Shown here piece after piece: positions 32,572 through 40,008 of a stretch of 41,534 bases of DNA (position 1 is the stretch's first letter; each line of letters opens with the position of its first letter). The stretch covers positions 1 to 41,534 of the forward strand of contig DYFB01000035.1 of assembly GCA_020725405.1 (NCBI GenBank). The letters are read 5' to 3'. A program made the translations under genes and the position numbers. This stretch comes from Symbiobacterium sp. (GTDB lineage: Bacteria > Bacillota > Sulfobacillia > UBA995 > UBA9673). The notes beneath the pieces were generated by a model. It made no database searches. It was not told the origin of the DNA and saw nothing but the letters and a program-made list of their open reading frames with translations.

Positions 32572-33311
32572 TGGCGAGGGCTCAGCGGCGGCGGAAGGTG
32601 AGAGAGCTTCGGGAGAAGGAACGGAAGGGCATCGGGGCGCGCGGGGGGCGGGGAACCAGAATCGTGGCCCTGGCTCTGGTCGGCGCCTTTCTCGTCGGGG
32701 CCGGGGGCTGGGGGGCCTACACCTTCCTCGCTGGCGCGTCGGGCCATGACGACGTTTTGTACGTGGTCAATGGTCACGAGATAACAAGAGCGGAACTAGA
32801 TCGGCGGGTCAACGTCATAAGGTACCTGTACGGGATCAGCGAGTCCGGCATCACCCCGGACCTACGACAGGCCTTGCTGGAGGACCTGGTCGACGGCTAC
32901 CTCGTCGCGGCCGAGGCGGCGCGGCGGGGAATAACCGTGGACCCGGCCGAGGCCCGGAGGCTCGACGAGCAGTTCGAGATGAGCCTGAAGGTCGTCCACG
33001 GCTCGCCCCTGGCCATCACGGCCGCGCGGCTGCGCCTTCGGGTCCGGCAGTCCGACGTCGCGGCCTACCGCGACGCGCTCATCCTGAACAACAAGCTCTA
33101 CCAGGCCGTGACCGCCGAGGTTACCGTCACCGAGGAAGACATCCTCGCCCTTTACGCCGAGTTGAAGGAAACCATGGACATGGCGGGGTTATCTTTGGAG
33201 GAGGCCAGGGACAGACTAGCCGACGAAGCTCTCCAGAAGAAGAGGGGTGAAGTCTATCTCAGCTTCCTCGCGGAACTCCGTAGCCGGGCGGATATCGCCG
33301 GACCCGGATAG
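32571..33311 (+). CDS. Membrane-anchored SurA_N-type chaperone-like protein without PPIase domain
   Basis: A 246-residue protein with a strongly basic N-terminus, one hydrophobic segment (about 31-52), and an extracytoplasmic part starting VLYVVNGHEITRAELDRRV, which is the SurA_N/PrsA signature. Helices typical of the chaperone lobe follow (ALLEDLVDGYLVAAEAARRG). A parvulin-type PPIase domain is not present, so it is a chaperone-like fragment of the PrsA/SurA family rather than a full foldase. There is no lipobox Cys, so it is anchored by its transmembrane segment. In other Bacillota a prsA-like gene follows mfd in the same way. It overlaps mfd by one base. Confidence 0.85.
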   Translation: MARAQRRRKVRELREKERKGIGARGGRGTRIVALALVGAFLVGAGGWGAYTFLAGASGHDDVLYVVNGHEITRAELDRRVNVIRYLYGISESGITPDLRQALLEDLVDGYLVAAEAARRGITVDPAEARRLDEQFEMSLKVVHGSPLAITAARLRLRVRQSDVAAYRDALILNNKLYQAVTAEVTVTEEDILALYAELKETMDMAGLSLEEARDRLADEALQKKRGEVYLSFLAELRSRADIAGPG

Positions 33312-33421
33312 ACGTCCGGAAGGCGAGACCTCGTCCCCATAGCAGAAATGAATAACGATGACACTTCAGCTATACCCTATCAGCGAGGCTTGGCAACCGG
33401 ACGCAAAGGAGGGAATCCTAC
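33312..33421 (+). promoter_or_regulatory. Intergenic region with the spoVT promoter
   Basis: An AT-richer gap of 110 bases before spoVT. TGAATA at 33349-33354 matches the -35 of forespore sigma-G promoters. At 18 bases distance TACCCTA matches only four of seven positions of the sigma-G -10 (CATAMTA). SD AAAGGAGGG follows. spoVT is sigma-G-dependent in B. subtilis; the site here is only suggestive. Confidence 0.35.
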
Positions 33422-33985
33422 ATGAAGGCCACGGGCATTGTCCGTCGGATAGACGACCTTGGCCGCGTCGTCATACCCAAAGAGATTCGTCGCACCATGC
33501 GGATTCGCGAGGGAGACCCTCTTGAGATTTTTGTAGACCGCGAGGGCGAGGTCATCCTGAAGAAGTACTCCCCCATCGGGGAACTCGGTGAATTCGCCAA
33601 GGAATACGCCGACTCTCTCTACGAGTCGGTAGGTCACATAGCCATCATCACCGACCGCGACGGCGTCGTCGCGGTGGCCGGAGCCCCCAAGAAGGAGTTC
33701 ATGGACAAGCGGGTCGGCCCCCTAGCCGAGCGGACCATGGAGGACCGGCGGAGTATCCTCCTCAACCGGGGACCGGACGAGGAGTTCATCCCGGACGCGA
33801 CCGTAATCGAGGATGAGGAGAAGTGCAAGTTCACCGCCCTGGTCATGGCCCCCATCGTGGCGGCCGGCGACCCGATAGGGGCGGTGGTCATGGCCTCCCG
33901 CGACCAGGAGGTCGAGATGGGGGCGACCGAGCTCAAGCTGGCGGAGACGGCCGCCGGCTTCCTCGCCAAGCAGATGGAGCAATGA
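33422..33985 (+). CDS. spoVT: Stage V sporulation protein T
   Basis: SpoVT (187 residues) regulates forespore sigma-G genes. Residues 1-50 are an AbrB-type DNA-binding domain (MKATGIVRRIDDLGRVVIP, then LEIFVDREGEVILKKYSP). Residues 60-187 form the C-terminal GAF-like domain with HIAIITDRDGVVAV and ATELKLAETAAGFLAKQ. ATG 33422 has the SD AAAGGAGGG. This is the second AbrB-type regulator in the window; the other (7237-7485) lacks the GAF part and has a zinc ribbon. A good terminator hairpin follows. Confidence 0.96.
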   Translation: MKATGIVRRIDDLGRVVIPKEIRRTMRIREGDPLEIFVDREGEVILKKYSPIGELGEFAKEYADSLYESVGHIAIITDRDGVVAVAGAPKKEFMDKRVGPLAERTMEDRRSILLNRGPDEEFIPDATVIEDEEKCKFTALVMAPIVAAGDPIGAVVMASRDQEVEMGATELKLAETAAGFLAKQMEQ

Positions 33986-34038
33986 GCCGCGGGGTCCGGG
34001 CTCCCGGACCCGAGCGGCGCTGCAACCGGCGGTGTCGG

Positions 34039-34067
34039 AGAGCGGGCCCTGGGCCCGCTCTTCGTGC
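34039..34067 (+). terminator. Terminator after spoVT
   Basis: A 10-bp perfect stem AGAGCGGGCC / GGCCCGCTCT with a 3-base loop is followed by TCGTGCTT. It lies 50 bases after the spoVT stop. Confidence 0.8.
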
Positions 34068-34087
34068 TTCGGGCCGGCGGGACCTGG

Positions 34088-34096
34088 TGGTATAAT
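34088..34096 (+). promoter_or_regulatory. Extended -10 promoter of spoVB
   Basis: TGG-TATAAT is a perfect extended -10 element. The -35 position (TTCGGG at 34068-34073) is poor, as is usual for this class. Transcription would start near 34103, about 47 bases before the TTG. Confidence 0.7.
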
Positions 34097-34149
34097 TGGT
34101 TCAATGTGTGTCCGGGCCACCCGGACCCCGAAGGCGGGTGTGAGGTCGC

Positions 34150-35772
34150 TTGACCCGTGAGCCGAAGGTGAGCTTCCTCCATGGCGCCTTCATCCTGGCC
34201 GGTGCGGCGATGATCAGCCGGGTGCTCGGGGCCGTCTACCGCATCCCTCTGACCCGGCTGATCGGCGACTACGGCATCGGGCTTTACGGCGCCGGCTACA
34301 ACATCTACGGCGCCCTCTACGCCATCACCACGATCGGCATCAACGTGGCCATATCCAAGCTCGTGGCCGAGAAGCTGGCCCGCGACGACGAGGCCGGAGC
34401 CCAACGGGTCTTCCGCATTTCGGTCGTAATGATGTTTCTGGCCGGGCTCGTCGCCGCCCTCTTCCTCGCCGTCGGGGCCCGGCCGGTGGCCGACCTGGTC
34501 ATGCGGAACCCCGAGGCCTTCTACGCCATCATCGCCCTGTCCCCGGCCATCCTCCTCGCCTCTCTCCAGGGCTCGCTGCGCGGCTACTTCCAGGGCTACC
34601 AGTGGATGGCCGGCCCCGCCGTGTCCCAGATCATCGAGCAGCTCTTCCGGGTCGGGGCGCTCCTGGCCCTGGCCTACTTCCTCCTGCCGCGCGGGCCGGG
34701 CATCGCCGCGGGTGGAGCCGCCCTGGGGGCCGCCGTCGGAGCCGTCGCCGGTCTAGCCTACCTTCTCTGGATCTACGCCCGGGCGAGGCGCGGCATGGTC
34801 GCGCGGCTCGGGGCCTCGTCCGGACGCCCTGAGCCCGCCGGCCCGGACGAGCGGTTCGGGGTCGTCGTCCGCCGAATCTTCGGCCTGGCCGTACCCATCT
34901 CCATCGCCGGCGTCGTCGTCCCGCTCATGGGACTCGTCGACCTCCTAGTCGTCCCGCTCCGGCTCCAGAGCATAGGCTTCAGCGTTGTCGACTCGACCCG
35001 GCTCTTCGGGTGGCTCTCCCAGATGGGCATGGCCCTCCTAAACCTGCCGACGGTCGTGACCCTGGGCCTCCAGACGAGCCTCGTCCCGGCCGTCGCCGAG
35101 GCTGCGGCCCTCGAGGACCGAGCCGGGGTCCGCAGCCGGACCTCCGCGGCCCTGCGGGCCACGCTTCTCGTCGCCCTGCCGGCCACCGTGGGTCTCTGGG
35201 TCCTGGCCCGCCCCATTTCCGGGCTCCTCTTCAACGTGCCGGAGGCGGGCGTCGCTCTGTCGGCCATGTCGTCCGGCGTTCTCTTCCTCATGCTCCAGCA
35301 GACGTCGTCCGGTGTCCTCCAGGGCGTCGGCCGCACCGACATCCCGGTCCGGAATCTCATCATCGGGGCGATGGTCAAGACGGCCTTCGCCTGGACGCTC
35401 ACGGCCGTCCCGGCCCTCAACGTGAGGGGGGCGGCCTACGGCACGGCGGTGGGCTTCGGTCTAGCCGCCCTCCTGAACCTTGTGGCCGTCAACCGCCTCG
35501 TCGGTCTGCGCCTCGACCTGCGGGGCGCGGTCGTCAAGCCGGCGGCCGCCGCCGGGGTCATGGGCCTGGCCGCCTACGGAGGCTACCGGGTCCTGGTTCC
35601 CGTCCTCGGGTCGGACCTCTCCACGCTCGTCGCCGTCGCCGGTGGCGCCCTTATCTACGGCGTGGTCCTCCTGCTCGTCGGCGCGGTCCGCGAGCGCGAC
35701 TTCGCCCTGGTGCCGAGGATCGGCCCCCGCCTGGGCGCGCTCCTGAAGAGAGCCGGGCTCGTCCGTGGCTAG
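34150..35772 (+). CDS. SpoVB/YabM-type polysaccharide flippase
   Basis: A 540-residue MOP-superfamily lipid-linked polysaccharide flippase with 14 hydrophobic segments. It begins FLHGAFILAGAAMISRVLGAVYRIPL, quoted in pieces (FLHGAFILAG; SRVLGAVYRIPLTRLIG), the SpoVB/MurJ-like start. LQGSLRGYFQGYQWM and the tail repeats of 20-residue helices follow. In B. subtilis SpoVB is needed for cortex peptidoglycan, and YabM at this locus is a paralogue. By position this gene is the yabM equivalent, and its sequence is in the stage V B family. TTG 34150 follows GTGTGAGG. It overlaps mazG by eight bases. Confidence 0.92.
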   Translation: MTREPKVSFLHGAFILAGAAMISRVLGAVYRIPLTRLIGDYGIGLYGAGYNIYGALYAITTIGINVAISKLVAEKLARDDEAGAQRVFRISVVMMFLAGLVAALFLAVGARPVADLVMRNPEAFYAIIALSPAILLASLQGSLRGYFQGYQWMAGPAVSQIIEQLFRVGALLALAYFLLPRGPGIAAGGAALGAAVGAVAGLAYLLWIYARARRGMVARLGASSGRPEPAGPDERFGVVVRRIFGLAVPISIAGVVVPLMGLVDLLVVPLRLQSIGFSVVDSTRLFGWLSQMGMALLNLPTVVTLGLQTSLVPAVAEAAALEDRAGVRSRTSAALRATLLVALPATVGLWVLARPISGLLFNVPEAGVALSAMSSGVLFLMLQQTSSGVLQGVGRTDIPVRNLIIGAMVKTAFAWTLTAVPALNVRGAAYGTAVGFGLAALLNLVAVNRLVGLRLDLRGAVVKPAAAAGVMGLAAYGGYRVLVPVLGSDLSTLVAVAGGALIYGVVLLLVGAVRERDFALVPRIGPRLGALLKRAGLVRG

Positions 35773-36469
35773 CGGGAGGGAGGCCCGGCCTCCGGCGAGC
35801 GGCAGAGGGCGCCCTCGCCCGGAAGCGGCCTGCCGGTTTCCCCTTGACGAGCTGGTCGACCTCATGGAGACCCTCCTCGGTCCCGGGGGTTGCCCCTGGG
35901 ACCGCGAGCAGGACCACCGGTCGCTCCGGCCCTTCGTGATCGAGGAGGCCTACGAGGTCGTGGCGGCCATCGACGGGGGGGACCCGGGCAGGCTCCGGGA
36001 CGAGCTCGGGGACCTCCTGCTCCAGGTCGTCTTCCACGCCGCGCTGGCCTCCAAGGCCGGCCTCTTCGACCTCAACGACGTCGCCCGGGCCATCTGCGCC
36101 AAGCTCGTCCGGAGACACCCCCACGTCTTCGGCGACGGCCGGACCCGGTCGGCGGCCGAGGTCCTCCGGCAGTGGGAGGACATCAAGAGAGACGAGGCCG
36201 CCGCCGGAGAGTGCGGCCGACCCCGGCTCGAGAGTCACCTACCGGCCCTGATGCAGGCGCAAAAACTTCTCGAGCGGGCAGCCCGGGTCGGCCGGCCCGC
36301 GACCATCCCCGAGACCACCACCGAGGAGGAGGATTTCGGGCGGGCCCTGCTCTCGCTCCTCGAACGGGCCCGGGTGGCCGGTGTCGACGCCGAGATGGCC
36401 TTGAGAGCGGCCTCGGCCAGGCTGGCAAGAGAGCTCGACGGCGAGGACTCCGACAGCCGGAAGGGCTGA
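35765..36469 (+). CDS. mazG: MazG-family nucleoside triphosphate pyrophosphohydrolase (YabN C-terminal type)
   Basis: A 234-residue MazG that hydrolyses NTPs to NMP and PPi. The metal-binding helical motif is clear: CPWDREQDHRSLRPFVIEEA (exactly the conserved block), then DELGDLLLQVVFHA. KLVRRHPHVFGD and the QWEDIKRDE segment follow. B. subtilis YabN fuses a methylase domain N-terminal to MazG; here only MazG is present, preceded by a 27-residue Arg/Pro-rich leader. The second MazG lobe (about 165-234) is reduced. GTG 35765 lies within the end of spoVB; translational coupling is likely. Confidence 0.93.
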   Translation: MASGREARPPASGRGRPRPEAACRFPLDELVDLMETLLGPGGCPWDREQDHRSLRPFVIEEAYEVVAAIDGGDPGRLRDELGDLLLQVVFHAALASKAGLFDLNDVARAICAKLVRRHPHVFGDGRTRSAAEVLRQWEDIKRDEAAAGECGRPRLESHLPALMQAQKLLERAARVGRPATIPETTTEEEDFGRALLSLLERARVAGVDAEMALRAASARLARELDGEDSDSRKG

Positions 36470-36560
36470 CAGGCCCGCGTCCGGGCGTCCGGACGAATTA
36501 GCCGCCCCCGTACGGGAGAACCTTTGGAACAAGTTGCCGCCGCCGCGCTGGGGCCGGCCC

Positions 36561-36590
36561 CTTGGGCGAAGTTTGCCCACCCAAGCTTTT
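36561..36590 (+). terminator. U-tailed hairpin upstream of the HU gene
   Basis: CTTGGG (36561-36566) pairs with CCCAAG (36580-36585) and is followed by CTTTTCC. It may end the spoVB-mazG transcript or work as an attenuator of the HU gene, because two further TTGGGC/GCCCAA arms (36593-36600 and 36613-36620) can pair with it in other ways. Confidence 0.55.
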
Positions 36591-36658
36591 CCTTGGGCGG
36601 AGGAATCGGCGGCCGCCCAACGAATTCGCGGTTATCTCGCGTGTAGGAGGGACTAATC

Positions 36659-36934
36659 TTGAACAAAGCTGAACTTGTTGCCAAGGTGGCCGAGAAGTCG
36701 GGTCTCACCAAGAGGGATTCGGAGAAGGCCGTCAGCGCCGTGTTCGAGACCATCGAGGACGCCCTGGCGAAGGGGGACAAGGTCTCGCTCGTCGGCTTCG
36801 GGACCTTCGAACCAAGGACCCGGGAGGCCCGCAAGGGACGCAACCCCCAGACCGGCGAAGAGGTCATGATCCCGGCCGCCCGGGTTCCGGCCTTCAAGGC
36901 CGGAAAGGCCCTGAAGGACAGGGTCAACACCTGA
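36659..36934 (+). CDS. hup: HU-family DNA-binding protein
   Basis: A 91-residue HU/HBsu nucleoid protein. It begins [20 protein letters not shown] and has [25 protein letters not shown] and [17 protein letters not shown], which is the DNA-binding arm with the intercalating Pro (RNPQTG). The TTG start is read after the strong SD TAGGAGGG. HU genes lie between mazG and rqcP in many clostridial relatives. A leader with several inverted repeats precedes it, and a hairpin ends it. Confidence 0.96.
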   Translation: MNKAELVAKVAEKSGLTKRDSEKAVSAVFETIEDALAKGDKVSLVGFGTFEPRTREARKGRNPQTGEEVMIPAARVPAFKAGKALKDRVNT

Positions 36935-36954
36935 GACGACAGGCGGTGTAGAGC

Positions 36955-36994
36955 GGAGGCTCCCCGGGACTCGGGGGGCCTCCGGGCCCTCTTC
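36955..36994 (+). terminator. Terminator after the HU gene
   Basis: GGAGGC-TCCCC pairs with GGGG-GCCTCC around GGGACTC; the following bases GGGCCCTCTTCT contain a short pyrimidine tract. Confidence 0.65.
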
Positions 36995-36995
36995 T

Positions 36996-37043
36996 CCGAC
37001 CGCCCCTCACCGGGCTATGCCGACCGTCCCTCACCGGGCTTCG
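36996..37043. repeat. 24-bp tandem duplication upstream of rqcP
   Basis: Two head-to-tail 24-base copies (CCGACCGCCCCTCACCGGGC and CCGACCGTCCCTCACCGGGC, each plus four bases). The end of the second copy forms the hairpin ACCGGGC-TTC-GCCCGGT (37032-37048). Confidence 0.7.
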
Positions 37044-37083
37044 CCCGGTCCGTGTACATCCTCAAGTTTGAGGAGTCCCTACC

Positions 37084-37365
37084 TTGCGGCTTGATGTGTT
37101 CCTGAAGACCAGTCGTCTTGTGAAGCGGCGGACCGTCGCCAAGGAGGCCTGCGATTACGGTCGGGTGTGCCTGAACGACAGGCCGGCCAAGGCCGGGGCC
37201 GAGGTCCGGCCGGGAAACACCATCACCCTCGACTACGGCTACCGCCTCCTCACGGTCACCGTCGTGGAGGTTCCCTCCGGGCCGGTCCGCAGGAACGACG
37301 CCTCCAGCCTCTACCGGGTCGTGAGCGACGTCCACCGCGATGCCTCCGTCTTCCCGGACGGGTGA
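37084..37365 (+). CDS. rqcP: RqcP, S4-domain ribosome quality control factor (YabO)
   Basis: A 93-residue S4 RNA-binding protein. It begins RLDVFLKTSRLVKRRTVAKE and has GRVCLNDRPAKAGAEVRPG. In B. subtilis RqcP works with RqcH in Ala tailing on stalled 50S subunits. The TTG at 37084 begins exactly at the conserved RLDVFLK start and follows GAGGAG at good spacing. It lies between the HU gene and the SpoIID-like gene, as yabO precedes yabP in B. subtilis. Confidence 0.94.
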   Translation: MRLDVFLKTSRLVKRRTVAKEACDYGRVCLNDRPAKAGAEVRPGNTITLDYGYRLLTVTVVEVPSGPVRRNDASSLYRVVSDVHRDASVFPDG

Positions 37366-37413
37366 ATTCGGGTCCGACCCCGGGGCAAAGACTAGCCCGG
37401 GGAGGTCGAGAGA

Positions 37414-38376
37414 ATGTCGTTTCGCCGCGAGCACCTTTACTTCGTCCTGTCCGCCGCCCTCGTCGTCATCGTCGGCGCGGCCGGCATCCTGAACCTCAGC
37501 GCGCCCTTCGCCCGTCCGGCCCCCCACCCCAAGTGGGCCAACATCACCTCCGAACCCGAGGTCAACGTCCACATGGCCGACACCGGTGCCATCCAGAGGA
37601 TGAAGCTCGAGAAATACCTGGAGGGCGTCGTGGCCGGGGAGATGGAGAACACCTGGCCCCTCGAGGCTCTCAAGGCCCAGGCCATCATCGCCCGCACCTT
37701 CACCATTGAGCAGCTCCAGCGGAAGGGCGGCGTGACCGACCAGATACCGGGGGCCGACGTCTCGACCGACCACCAGCTCTGCCAGGCCTACAACGCCGCA
37801 AAGGTCAACGATGACGTGCGCCGGGCCGTCGAGGAGACCCGAGGGCTCATCCTGACCTACCGGGGCGTCCCCGTGCGGGCCTGGTTCCACGCCGATTCGG
37901 GCGGGATGACGGCAACGGCCGAGGAGGGCCTCGGGCAGGCCACCGGACGGCTCCCGTACATCCGGAACATCCGCGTTCCCTGGACGGCCCCGAACGTGGA
38001 GTGGACGGCCACCTTCACCCAGGACGAGGTGAGGAGGGCCGTGGCTCAGGTCACCGGCAGCGACCCTGGGGCCTTCTCCTCGGTGGCCATCGGCGATAAG
38101 GGTCCGTCCGGCCGGGCTCTCACCCTGCGTATCGGAAACGCCACCGTTGCGGCCCCCGAGTTCCGCCTGGCCATCGGCTCGAGCCGGATGAGGTCGACTC
38201 TTCTCACCTCGCTGACCATGGAGGCCGGGCGCGTGCGCATGACCGGCCGCGGGTACGGGCACGGCGTGGGGATGAGCCAGTGGGCCGCCCGGAGAATGGC
38301 CGAGGAGGGGCGGAGCGCCCAGGATATCGCCAGGTTCTTCTTCCCCGGGGCGCGGCTCACGTCCATGTGGCCCTGA
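37414..38376 (+). CDS. SpoIID/LytB-domain sporulation protein
   Basis: A 320-residue membrane-anchored cell-wall protein of the SpoIID/LytB family, which degrades denuded glycan strands during engulfment. One N-terminal transmembrane segment (about 9-30) is followed by the SpoIID domain: LEKYLEGVVAGEMENTWPLE, ALKAQAIIARTF, the WFHADSGGMTA motif, PYIRNIRVP, and the strongly conserved GRGYGHGVGMSQWAA. The conserved Glu in the EGVVAGEM region is the proposed catalytic residue in this family. Whether it is SpoIID proper or a paralogue cannot be said, as spoIIID and spoIIQ neighbours are absent. ATG 37414 has the SD GGGGAGG. Its TGA opens a tandem repeat. Confidence 0.92.
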   Translation: MSFRREHLYFVLSAALVVIVGAAGILNLSAPFARPAPHPKWANITSEPEVNVHMADTGAIQRMKLEKYLEGVVAGEMENTWPLEALKAQAIIARTFTIEQLQRKGGVTDQIPGADVSTDHQLCQAYNAAKVNDDVRRAVEETRGLILTYRGVPVRAWFHADSGGMTATAEEGLGQATGRLPYIRNIRVPWTAPNVEWTATFTQDEVRRAVAQVTGSDPGAFSSVAIGDKGPSGRALTLRIGNATVAAPEFRLAIGSSRMRSTLLTSLTMEAGRVRMTGRGYGHGVGMSQWAARRMAEEGRSAQDIARFFFPGARLTSMWP

Positions 38377-38450
38377 GACGGGGCGCCGCTGAGACGGGGC
38401 ACCGCTGGAGACGGGGCGCCCCTGAGACAGGGTGGCCTGAGACGGGCCGG
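38374..38450. repeat. Tandem repeat, about 16-bp unit TGAGACGGGGCGCCGC, five copies
   Basis: The array begins with the TGA stop codon of the SpoIID-like gene. The units drift from TGAGACGGGGCGCCGC to TGAGACGGGCC over five copies, with lengths 15-18. A GGGGCC repeat follows. Confidence 0.8.
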
Positions 38451-38572
38451 GGCCGGGGCCGGCCGGGTCTAAAGACCCCCACCGCACATAGAGATTAGCG
38501 GGTAAGGGGCAAGGCACCACCAGGGTGGAGGGCGCGACGCACCCAGACCCACCGGGCCCGGGAGGCAGAGCC

Positions 38573-38866
38573 GTGGACGAGAGCGAGTTCGGCGGTGCCG
38601 AAGGTCACGTCGTGACCATCACGAACCGGGAGCAGGTCGCCATCGACGGGGTCATCCATGTCGACAGCTTCGACGACCAGGAAATCGTCGTCGATACCGA
38701 CCTCGGGACCCTGAGCCTCAAGGGCGAGGACCTCCACATCAAGCAGCTCAACCTTGACGACGGCTACCTCGAGATAGAAGGGGTCGTCAACGCCCTGAGC
38801 TACAGCCTGCGGGCCAAGGGGCGCGGGGCCAAGGCCAAGAGCCTCCTCGAACGCATCCTGAAGTAG
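38573..38866 (+). CDS. yabP: Sporulation protein YabP
   Basis: A 97-residue YabP-family protein (97-100 is normal). It has HVVTITNREQVAIDGVIHV, then FDDQEIVVDTDLGTLSLKGEDLHI, read here as two motifs (FDDQEIVVDTDLG; LSLKGEDLHIKQL) and GYLEIEGVVNALSY, matching the conserved YabP/YqfC fold of short beta strands. In B. subtilis it is a sigma-E-dependent mother-cell protein needed for normal sporulation. GTG 38573 follows GGGAGG at seven bases. An in-frame GTG at 38525 would add 16 non-conserved residues. CATAGAGA at about 38487 is a weak sigma-E -10 candidate. Confidence 0.94.
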   Translation: MDESEFGGAEGHVVTITNREQVAIDGVIHVDSFDDQEIVVDTDLGTLSLKGEDLHIKQLNLDDGYLEIEGVVNALSYSLRAKGRGAKAKSLLERILK

Positions 38867-38935
38867 GTTCCGGTCCACGCAGATAACCCCACGGACCCTC
38901 TCCGCCCGGAGGGCTCCCGGCGTTGCTGCCGGAAG

Positions 38936-38965
38936 TTGGAGGTTTTTCCCGGGGCTGAATAGAAT
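38936..38965 (+). promoter_or_regulatory. Promoter of the lytic transglycosylase gene
   Basis: TTGGAG (38936-38941) and TAGAAT (38960-38965) are 18 bases apart. The start near 38972 gives a leader of about 30 bases containing the SD GGAGGAGG at 38991-38998. Confidence 0.7.
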
Positions 38966-39002
38966 ACCAACGCCCGCTGTCGACGCGGACGGAGGAGGAC
39001 CC

Positions 39003-39929
39003 TTAGCCTCGGACCCCGGACTCACGCCGACCGAAAGCCCGCCGGACCAGGCCGCAGGCCGGACCCGCCCCGGGTCGGGCGTTTCGCTCGTCCTCCGGGT
39101 CGCCGGCGCCCTCCTGCGCGGGGTCGTCTACGTTCTGGCCGGACCGGTCATCATCCTGAGCGACCTCATCCAGCCCGACCCGGAGGTCGACCGGGCTTGG
39201 GTCATCGGGTTCATGGTTTTCCTGACCGCGGCCATCGCCGTCACCTGGGGCCTCGGCTACATGGTCACCGTCGAGACCCTGCAGGGGAACGCCCTCCTCT
39301 CCGAGTACGTAGAGATAGGGTCGCACCTGGCCTCCGTCCCCCACCTCGAGCCCATCCGGGTCCACGCGGCGCGGCACGGGCTCGACCCGGCCCTGGTCGC
39401 GGCCATCATCTCGCAGGAGAGCGGCTTCAGGGCCAACGCCGTCTCGCCGGCGGGGGCCCGGGGTCTGATGCAGCTTCTTCCCTCCACGTGGCGCCACGTC
39501 CGTCCGTCTTCGGCCTGCCCGGGGACCCACGGTCCGCCGGCCTGCGGGCCCGACTGCATCTTCGACCCGGAGGCCAACATCGCGGCGGGCACGGCCTACT
39601 TCGCTGAGCTCCTCCGCGAGTTCGACGGCAACATCGTTCTCGCGTTCGCGGCCTACAACGCCGGGAGGAGCGCCGTCCGGGCCTATGCCACCGGGCCGGA
39701 TGGCTCCCTGGGCGAGGAGCTCCCTCCTTTCCGCGAAACAAGGGCTTACGTCACGCGGGTCCTCTCCTTCTGGGTCGGCCTCCGGGCCGGAGGAATTCCG
39801 GACGTCGTCACCCTCTCGATCGAGGAAGCCCGCCTCCTGCGCCAGCTGGCCACGATCATGCCCGGGGTCGTCCTCGGCCTGTGGGGGCTTTTCGCCCTCT
39901 GGGTTCTGAGGCGGCTCGAAGACCGATGA
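39003..39929 (+). CDS. Membrane-anchored lytic transglycosylase (SLT domain), apparent TTA start
   Basis: The SLT domain is clear: ARHGLDPALVAAIISQESGF with the catalytic Glu, NAVSPAGARGLMQLLPSTW, EANIAAGTAYFAELL, and AFAAYNAGRSAV. A four-Cys insertion (SACPGTHGPPACGPDC) sits in the middle. Two N-terminal hydrophobic segments precede it and one closes the chain. The first ATG in frame is 39213, but it has no SD and cuts into the second hydrophobic segment. The frame is open with normal G/C third positions back to 39003, where GGAGGAGG stands four bases before a TTA codon. The same spacing precedes glmU's TTG (GAGGAGGAGCGCC-TTG). I infer initiation at TTA, or a G-to-A change of a TTG start. 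It lies between yabP and yabQ. Confidence 0.8.
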   Translation, partial: LASDPGLTPTESPPDQAAGRTRPGSGVSLVLRVAGALLRGVVYVLAGPVIILSDLIQPDPEVDRAWVIGFMVFLTAAIAVTWGLGYMVTVETLQGNALLSEYVEIGSHLASVPHLEPIRVHAARHGLDPALVAAIISQESGFRANAVSPAGARGLMQLLPSTWRHVRPSSACPGTHGPPACGPDCIFDPEANIAAGTAYFAELLREFDGNIVLAFAAYNAGRSAVRAYATGPDGSLGEELPPFRETRAYVTRVLSFWVGLRAGGIPDVVTLSIEEARLLRQLATIMPGVVLGLWGLFALWVLRRLEDR

Positions 39930-40008
39930 GCCGGCCGGGCTCCGCATATCATGCCGGAGGGACCGCCGTCATCCGGCCCTGACCCTGGCCCCGGGAGAGT
40001 TGCCCTCC

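Noticed and set aside
32571-33311. Full PrsA foldase
   Set aside because: The N-terminal SurA_N lobe is present, but no parvulin domain or lipobox Cys is seen, so the name PrsA is not used.
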